Source of the DNA: Pelobates cultripes
Lineage: Eukaryota > Chordata > Amphibia > Anura > Pelobatidae
Length of the DNA stretch: 64,000 nt
Reading direction: 5' to 3'
NCBI GenBank assembly: GCA_933207985.1
Contig: OW240918.1
Location: forward strand, 111,214,674 to 111,278,673
Made by a program: the position numbers and the translations under genes. The notes beneath the pieces were generated by a model. The model searched no databases. It saw only the letters and a list, made by a program, of their open reading frames with translations, and had not been told where the DNA came from. Shown one piece after another: positions 58,529 to 64,000 of this stretch (positions are counted from its first letter, which is position 1; every line of letters starts with the position of its first letter).

Positions 58529-58668
58529 GATGCAAAGTTTGTAGAGGAACGACGGAAACAGCTACAGAATTACTTAAGGCATGTCATGAACAAAGTAATT
58601 CAGACTTTGCCAGATTTTGCTGCTAGACCGAACAAAGAGAGCCTAACACAGTTAATACCCTTCTTCAC
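58529..58668 (+). CDS. SNX29: SNX29 internal exon, part of PX domain
   Basis: A 140-nt exon: 46 full codons starting in phase 0 plus two bases of the next. A strong polypyrimidine tract and AG (58527-58528) precede it, and the consensus donor GTAAGT (58669-58674) follows it. The translation begins DAKFVEERRKQLQ, continues with YL-HVMNKVIQ, and ends SLTQLIPFF plus a split codon. This is the C-terminal helical part of a phosphoinositide-binding PX domain, and I recognise it as sorting nexin 29. SNX29 combines RUN, coiled-coil and PX regions and acts in endosomal membrane traffic; its exact role is poorly defined. Neighbouring exons are outside the window, fitting the very long introns of this gene. 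Alternative: another PX protein of similar wording. Confidence 0.88.
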
Positions 58669-59670
58669 GTAAGTAACACTTCCTTCCAACTTGTTTTTAT
58701 AAAAATGAAAAAGAAACTGGATTGTATTATTTGAAAATGTGTCTCTACTAAGTAAATTGCTAGAATTTATTATCTTACAAACCCTGAATGTGGAGGTTAT
58801 GCATTCTATCTAATCATATCACATGATATATTTGGAGAACTACCATTTGTCACTCCAAATTATTTCTCGGTCATTAAGCAGAGTTTTGAGAAGGCATATT
58901 TGTAAAATATTGTAGTCCCATCAAGGAGAATCTATGCTGCCATCACAAAATAATTTGGAGTCTTGCCTACTATTTAATTTTACATTTCCATATAACCTAT
59001 GGCAAGACACTGATCTAATGTAACAAAAGCTAATTTTTGGAAACCTACTCGAAAAGTGTAATCTTGCTCTAGTCCACCAAAACACATTTTCTAAGCATCA
59101 GGAGTCACATAGCTGTCATTTAATTGCTAAACCTGCTAGTCCTGGAGCAGAGAATAGTTCATTGCAGTATTTAACCTACATATAACAAATATAGAGGGGG
59201 GAAAAAACAGCATTTGGGGCCTGATGATCTCCTGAATAACTAATTGGAGGTTAGTGTTATATATAAAATATAATATATTTACAAATCAGATACTTCTCTT
59301 GGAGCATGAAACCACAGCTTTGCATATTGTAGCTTTATATAGATGTGTGTCATTGAAGCCAACTGAAAATTTTAAGTCCGAGCTGATATGTGAATGGCGA
59401 CCAGACTCCCTAAAACATTTTACTCTGCTTGCCATGTTTCTGTCTGAAAGACTGTGGTCCCTAGAGGTATACTCAATGAATACATCATTGGCATAGAAAG
59501 CTAGAGAATGTAAGTTTTTTTTTCATCCTACAGATTTTTTTTTACCACCTTAAATATCCACATTAACTGCTAAACGTAATCTCACTGAAAAAAAAAAAAA
59601 GCTGCAGAATTTTCAGTATAGAGTCACATCAAACTGTTGGTTTTGTACAAATTCAGGAAAAACTATATCT
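58669..59670. other. SNX29: Intron downstream of the SNX29 exon
   Basis: AT-rich. Apart from the donor at its first bases I see no exon, element or tandem array. The 80-codon frame at 59254-59496 has no recognisable domain. Confidence 0.6.
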
Positions 59671-59674
59671 TTAA

Positions 59675-60124
59675 AGGACCACTATAGGCACCCAGACCAC
59701 TTCAACTTAATGAGATGGTCTGGGTGCCAGGTCCAGCTAGGGTTAACCCTTTTTTCTATAAACATAGCAGTTTCAGAGAAACTACTATGTTTACTTTAGG
59801 GTTAATCCAGCCTCTCATTGACAGCCGCTAGAGGGCTTCCACGTTTCTCACTGTGAAAATCACAGTGAGAAAATGCCAGCGTCCATAGGAAAGCATTGTG
59901 AATGCTTTCCTGTGGACTGGCTGAATGCGCGCACGGCTCCTGCCGCGCATGTGCATTCAGCCGAAGAGGAGGAGAGCTCCCCGCCCGGCGCTGGAGAAAG
60001 GTAAGATTTTAACCCCTTCCTCTCCATCCAGCCCGGCGTGAGGGGGACCCTGAGGGTGGGGGCACCCTCAGGGCACTATAGTGCCAGGAAAACAAGTATG
60101 TTTTCCTGGCACTATAGTGGTCCT
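59675..60124 (+). mobile_element. Multi-hairpin TTAA MITE, copy 4
   Basis: 450 bp between TTAA 59671-59674 and 60125-60128, same orientation and hairpin order as copy 3. Some arms are mutated on one side only, for example AACTACTATG against CATAGCAGTT, and TGAGATGG against CCACTTCA. The terminal TATAGTGCCAGGAAAA hairpin and the CCCTGAGGGTG hairpin stay perfect. Confidence 0.94.
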
Positions 60125-60128
60125 TTAA

Positions 60129-60569
60129 CAAGTGGGTAGCGCTTTGACTGTCAGAGGATTTTGGAATGGTTAAAATGCCTTTTCTGGAACTATACATGTA
60201 TTATACGTGTGTCACATTCAGTAAATGAGCTTTGATTTTGGCTTTGTCTTGTTAATTCAGGCAGAATGAATGTAAATCAGGGCTTGAAACAGTTATGAGA
60301 ACACTGTATTTGTCTTTGTTTCGTCTTTGCCTTATATCTGCTGTACATGCAGATTGCTTAACCCCTTAAGCACCCCATTTATAACCAATTTGGGACCGCA
60401 ATTTGGTCTCTAAAGATCCTGTGCTAGTTTTGTATCTCCTGCTTATTTGATATTTGTAGTTATGTAGTCCTTACATTTGTTAAATGAGTAGAGCATTCCC
60501 TTTTGATATAAGATCTTTAAAGGCTGGTTTATTATGACGTATACTTACTTAATAATCCTTCTGGGTACA
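60129..60569. other. Non-coding; partial MITE end
   Basis: TTAACCCCTTAAGCACCCC at 60358-60377 resembles one end of the short MITE at 62900-62971. Nothing else is recognised. Confidence 0.4.
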
Positions 60570-60900
60570 CTTTAGGCATCAGAACCACTACAGCTAAATG
60601 TACTGGTTCTGGGGCAGTATCACCAGTGTAAACTGCTGATCAATCTTGATGATTTCAGCCAATCTAGTGCTTTCACCTTAGAAAGCATTGGGAGGCTAGT
60701 GTGCATGCGCAAAATGCATTGCTCAGTCAGTCTTTATGAGGCCATCTGATTGAAATAGCTAAGTTTCACTTGGCTTCTATGAGACCATCTAATTGAAATA
60801 GCTCAGATTCACTAGGCTATTAAGGAAGAAGCGTAGGGATATGGCACACAGACCACTTTATTGAGATGAAGTGGTTTGGGTGACCATAATGCACTTCTAA
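60570..60900. mobile_element. Eroded TTAA-type MITE relative
   Basis: CAGAACCACTACAGCTAAATGTACTGGTTCTGG and CAGACCACTTTATTGAGATGAAGTGGTTTGGGTG are hairpins akin to those of the multi-hairpin and B-type MITEs. The ends and TTAA flanks are no longer clear. Confidence 0.5.
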
Positions 60901-61040
60901 TCTGCTGATGCTTAAGTTATAAGTTATCATATTTACAGTGTGTGTATTTTAATTGTATTGTTGAGAATGTAATCAATGCTATAAAATCTTTTTATATGGA
61001 AAGATGATTCAATGCTTTCCTGTGTTGATGCTCTATCGCA

Positions 61041-61440
61041 TGCAGGGCCGCCATCAGGGGGTGACAACCATCACGGGCCCCACTTTTAGCGGGGGAACTG
61101 CAGTTGCACCGGGGCCCGCACAACGCTGCGACCGGGCCCCTTTTAAAAAATCGCAGCCACAAAGTACTGCTGGGGGGAAGTGGCCGTTACTTCCTCCCAG
61201 CTCCCTCCCCTACCGGGAGGTAAGGGAGCCACGCCGACTCCCATCAGCCACAGCTATATATGTGTGTATGTCTCAGTATCTGTGTGTCAGTATGGATGCC
61301 TATATGCGTGTATGTCTGTTTCAGTATGTGTGTCTGTTTTGTATCAGTGTGTGTTTTTGTGTCTGTGTGTGTATTCCTGTGGGCGGGATTTGGAGGCGGA
61401 CCTTGTGGGTGGGATTGGAGGTGGTAAGTGTAAAAAGGGT
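61041..61440 (+). mobile_element. hAT-like repeat, left part with TG array
   Basis: Starts CAGGGCCGCCATCAGGGGG, the wording of a common hAT-type terminus related to the CAGGGCCATCTTTAA end at 52872. It has a GC-rich part sharing ACTCCCATCAGCCACAG with 50070-50088, then a TG array (61258-61380). No right terminus or TSD was found, so it may be truncated near 61440. Confidence 0.5.
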
Positions 61441-61674
61441 TTTTAACCTGTTCTACACCAAGGGCATGCTGCGAACCTAATGAAATAGGCAGAGGGACAA
61501 TAGCGTTAGCAATATAGTTTTATATAACCAGCTCTATAGTGTTGCTTTTAATGTTCACTTGAGTGGTGATCTTGTCTTAGAACAATATTGAATGTGTTTA
61601 AAATTTTCTGTTGAAAAGTGATCTTTTAAATCTCTGCTAACAGCAACACCAACAGCAAAATGATACAAATAATG
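61441..61674. other. Short non-coding spacer
   Basis: Nothing is recognised. Confidence 0.35.
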
Positions 61675-61678
61675 TTAA

Positions 61679-62317
61679 AGGAACACTATAGGGTCAGGAA
61701 CACAAACATGTATTACTGACCCTATAGTGTTAAAATCACTATCTAGCTGCCTTGGCTCCCCCTTGCCCCCTAAATATAGTAAAATATTACCTTTATTCAA
61801 GTCTGCTGCAGCTGGCTCTGCGCCTGATCGGCTGACATCATCAGAAGTGGTGATCTATGCCAATCAAATTGTTGTCCCATAGTCAAGGAGGCAGATCAGG
61901 GGCAGAGCCAGCACAAGCCAAACACAGCCCTGGCCAATTGGCATCTCCTCATAGAGATGCATTGAACCAATGCATCTCAATGAGGAAAGTTCAGTGTCTC
62001 TATGCAGAGGATGGAGACACAGAATGTCACTGCCCCAGGAAGCACCTTTAGTAACCATCTGAGAAGTGGCCAGTAGAGGTATCCATAGGCTGTAATGTAA
62101 ACACTGTCTTTTCTCTGGGGAAAAAAAAAAGTGTTTACTGCAAAAAGCCTGAAGGGAATGAAGTTTCCTTCCCCGATCCGCCTCCTTGCTGACACTATCA
62201 GAATTTATGATTTTCTCTGAAGAGGCAGTGTTTACATTAAAATGCCTGCAGGGAATGATCATACTCACCAGTACAACTACAATACGCTGTAGTTGTTCTG
62301 GTGACTATAGTGTCCCT
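61679..62317. mobile_element. TTAA-flanked MITE
   Basis: 639 bp between TTAA 61675-61678 and 62318-62321. The ends AGGAACACTATAGGG and GACTATAGTGTCCCT are near-perfect inverted repeats. Directly inside the left end, ACTATAGGGTCAGGAACAC and GACCCTATAGTG form a terminal hairpin, the same design as in the multi-hairpin MITEs. A long AAGTTTCCTTCCC/GGGAATGAAGTTTCC-type inverted stretch lies at 62150-62170. No transposase. Confidence 0.88.
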
Positions 62318-62321
62318 TTAA

Positions 62322-62895
62322 TGTTTATCATTGAAGGCCTAGGTTTAGTGAAACTTAAGGAGTACATTCCTAAAAGATGCTTTGAACTGTAACTTGTTTG
62401 ATTCTCAAGCAGGCACAGCCCCATAACCCTAAGTGAATTGCACAATGTGCATAGGCTGAAACAGGCTTTAGTTATAATGTCTTTTATATTGGGTGGGCCT
62501 TGTGGAGTCTATACCACTAGACCAAAAAGGGGTCTACCTTTAAATTAGTAAAGAAATGTAATGGTTAGAGTTAAGAGTTTTGTAAAATTTTTAGTATCTT
62601 GAACTGCATTCTAAAGTGTACAGGAAGCCAATGTAATCAGTAAAATGGCAAGCTAATAAAGGAGCAACGAAAGAAATTGGAGCAGAGATTGGAGATGAGT
62701 AAAGGATGGCACAAGGCAAGAAGAAAGAGATCTGATAAGGTGTGAGGAAAAAGGTCTAGGGTACGGTGGTGGGGCAAGAGAAAGGGAGAACTGCTGACAC
62801 CTCCTGTTCAGCTACTGAAGTGCAGACTTGAAGGTAGGAGAAGCAGAACATATGTCAGATTGAGAAGGAAAAATAAAGTGGAGAGAATTCTCTCC
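62322..62895. other. Non-coding intronic sequence
   Basis: No gene or element is seen. The stretch from 62640 to 62890 is purine-rich. Confidence 0.4.
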
Positions 62896-62899
62896 TTAA

Positions 62900-62971
62900 C
62901 CCCTTAAGGACACATGACATGTGTGACATGTCATGATTCCCTTTTATTCCAGAAGTTTGGTCCTTAAGGGG
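62900..62971. mobile_element. 72-bp TTAA MITE
   Basis: TTAA at 62896-62899 and 62972-62975. The ends CCCCTTAAGGAC and GTCCTTAAGGGG are a perfect inverted repeat, apart from the overlap with the target. The centre holds ACATGACATGTGTGACATGT-type palindromes. The CCC termini with TTAA fit the piggyBac type. Confidence 0.9.
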
Positions 62972-63131
62972 TTAAAGTAGCTTGAAAAGTTGTTCGCTAT
63001 AAGGTTAGTATAAGGAGATGTTATGGCTGGGTGTAGGGACGTTTTAGCCCAGCAGCCCAGGGCAAATGTCTTGTTAGCCTCGCGGCTAACTGACAATATG
63101 GCTGGGTATGCGGGCTGCTGGACGGGCGGCG

Positions 63132-63228
63132 CTGGCGAGGGAGCACTTCCTCTGAGCTGTCTGCTCGCCTCCCTTGCGGCGCGCGAGGGAGCCGAGCAGA
63201 CAGCTCAGAGGATGTGCTCCCTCGCCAG
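63132..63228. repeat. Long GC-rich hairpin
   Basis: CTGGCGAGGGAGCAC...CTCTGAGCTGTCTGCTCG and its inverted partner CGAGCAGACAGCTCAGAG...GTGCTCCCTCGCCAG meet around a GC-rich centre. Both arms are about 45 bp and nearly perfect. Confidence 0.95.
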
Positions 63229-63339
63229 GGCCGCACGCCTGGCAGCCACTGGACCCCCAGGGAGAAAGAGAACTCCTCCCCCCCCACCCAGCATTCCCAA
63301 AGGAAAGTAGGCTGGGGGGGTTAAATAAAAATAAAATGT

Positions 63340-63650
63340 GTTAAAGTGAGTGTGTGTGTGTGTGTGTGTGTCTGTCTGTTAGTGGGTGTGTCTGTTAGTG
63401 GGTGTGTCTGTTAGTGTGTGTGTCTGTTAGTGTGTGTGTGTCTGTTAGTGTGTGTGTCTGTTAGTGTGTGTGTCTGTTAGTGTGTGTGTCTGTCTGTGTG
63501 TGTGTCTGACTGTGTGTGTATGTGTGTGTCTGTTAGTGGGTGTGTGTGTGTCTGCTAGTATGCGTCTGTTAGAGTGTGTCTGTGTGTGAGTGTGAGGGTG
63601 TCTGTTAGCTAGTGTATGCGTATCTGTCAGTGAATGTGTGTGTGTATTTA
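63340..63650. repeat. TGTGTCTGTTAG tandem array
   Basis: (TG)n followed by many units of TGTGTGTCTGTTAGTG. Minus-strand His/Thr-rich frames are translations of it. Confidence 0.95.
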
Positions 63651-63762
63651 GAAGGCGGGATGGGGGGAAAGGTTGGGGGGGATGCGGGGGCGCGCAAGTG
63701 GGGCGCCTGAATTTTGTCCTGCCTAGGGCAGCACAAAACCAGGATACACCACTGGCTGGGTG

Positions 63763-64000
63763 ACAAATCATGGAAGATGTATTTCTTAAATATTTGGGGA
63801 TCTACCTCTTGGTCACTGGAATCAGAGCAGGGACACCTGAAATGGTGATATGTTAGTCCCCACATTCACACTTTGGTCCTTTCCGTTTGAGTCTGTCACT
63901 CCCAGCCATCAAGGAGTAAGTGCATCCTTACATTAACCCAGGGGCTTGCTTCATCATAATCTCTGAAGAAATTTAGACTATGGTTGACAGATCCACCATC
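63763..64000. other. Non-coding to window end
   Basis: No recognisable feature. Confidence 0.4.

Larger units (their letters stand above)
63034..63754. mobile_element. Non-autonomous hAT element with exact 8-bp TSD, large hairpin and TG array
   Basis: GCTGGGTG flanks both ends (63026-63033 and 63755-63762). The right end ACACCACTG and the CAAATG...GTTAGCCTCGC words relate it to 10173-11468 and 5313-5736. A long GC-rich hairpin (63132-63228, arms about 45 bp with few mismatches) is followed by a TGTGTCTGTTAG array (63340-63640). Frames on both strands across these parts are spurious. No transposase. Confidence 0.88.

Noticed and set aside
61004..61480. 158-codon frame with a Cys/Val-rich tail
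   Set aside because: Crosses a hAT-type end and a TG array; no domain.

Overview
This window is vertebrate nuclear DNA, most probably from a frog or toad (anuran). The evidence is the TE mix: DIRS tyrosine-recombinase retrotransposons, Tc1-like elements, CR1/L2/L1-type LINEs, TTAA-flanked MITEs, microsatellite-bearing hAT elements, and an AT-rich, stop-dense background with no bacterial-style gene packing. I find one convincing host coding segment: a 140-nt exon at 58529-58668 (+) with a consensus acceptor and donor. It encodes part of a PX domain that I recognise as sorting nexin 29 (SNX29). SNX29 is a very long, intron-rich gene in other vertebrates, so nearly all of the window is best read as intron of that gene.

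Layout. 1-8.1 kb: an unidentified G-over-C skewed block, split by a solo LTR with a perfect 5-bp target duplication (3484-4066) and by a microsatellite-bearing hAT-like tail (4.77-5.74 kb). 8.1-12.7 kb: degenerate minisatellite, a TTAA-flanked element, a hAT-like composite repeat, and a long palindrome with a hammerhead-like core. 12.9-16.0 kb: a frameshifted L2/CR1-group LINE with endonuclease and reverse transcriptase domains. 16.0-18.26 kb: diverged tandem repeats. 18.26-26.4 kb: a multi-hairpin MITE, a CR1 tail, a dead Tc1-like element, an L1-type element that carries only ORF1 and has an exact 12-bp TSD, and a second multi-hairpin MITE. 26.4-34.6 kb: mostly unassigned intron with a tiny hAT MITE (exact 8-bp TSD), a tRNA-type SINE, a Tc1 fragment, and a complete but inactivated Tc1-like element with roughly 200-bp TIRs. 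36.8-41.1 kb: three more TTAA MITEs, a short DIRS derivative retaining a tyrosine-recombinase remnant, and a hAT element with perfect TIRs and TSD. 43.96-49.74 kb: a DIRS element with inverted terminal repeats, an internal complementary region and minus-strand RT/RNase H remnants. 49.8-55.3 kb: TG-microsatellite composite repeats, the second delimited as hAT-like. 55.6-64.0 kb: CR1 tail, two more multi-hairpin MITEs flanking the SNX29 exon, and further TTAA and hAT elements.

No TE coding region here is intact. The features most worth follow-up are the chain-of-hairpins MITE family, the DIRS circle-junction signatures (a full element and a YR-only derivative), the ORF1-only L1, and the hAT elements that carry GC-rich hairpins plus TG arrays. 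Boundaries marked by exact TSDs and TIRs are directly visible. Family names rest on recognition without database searches.
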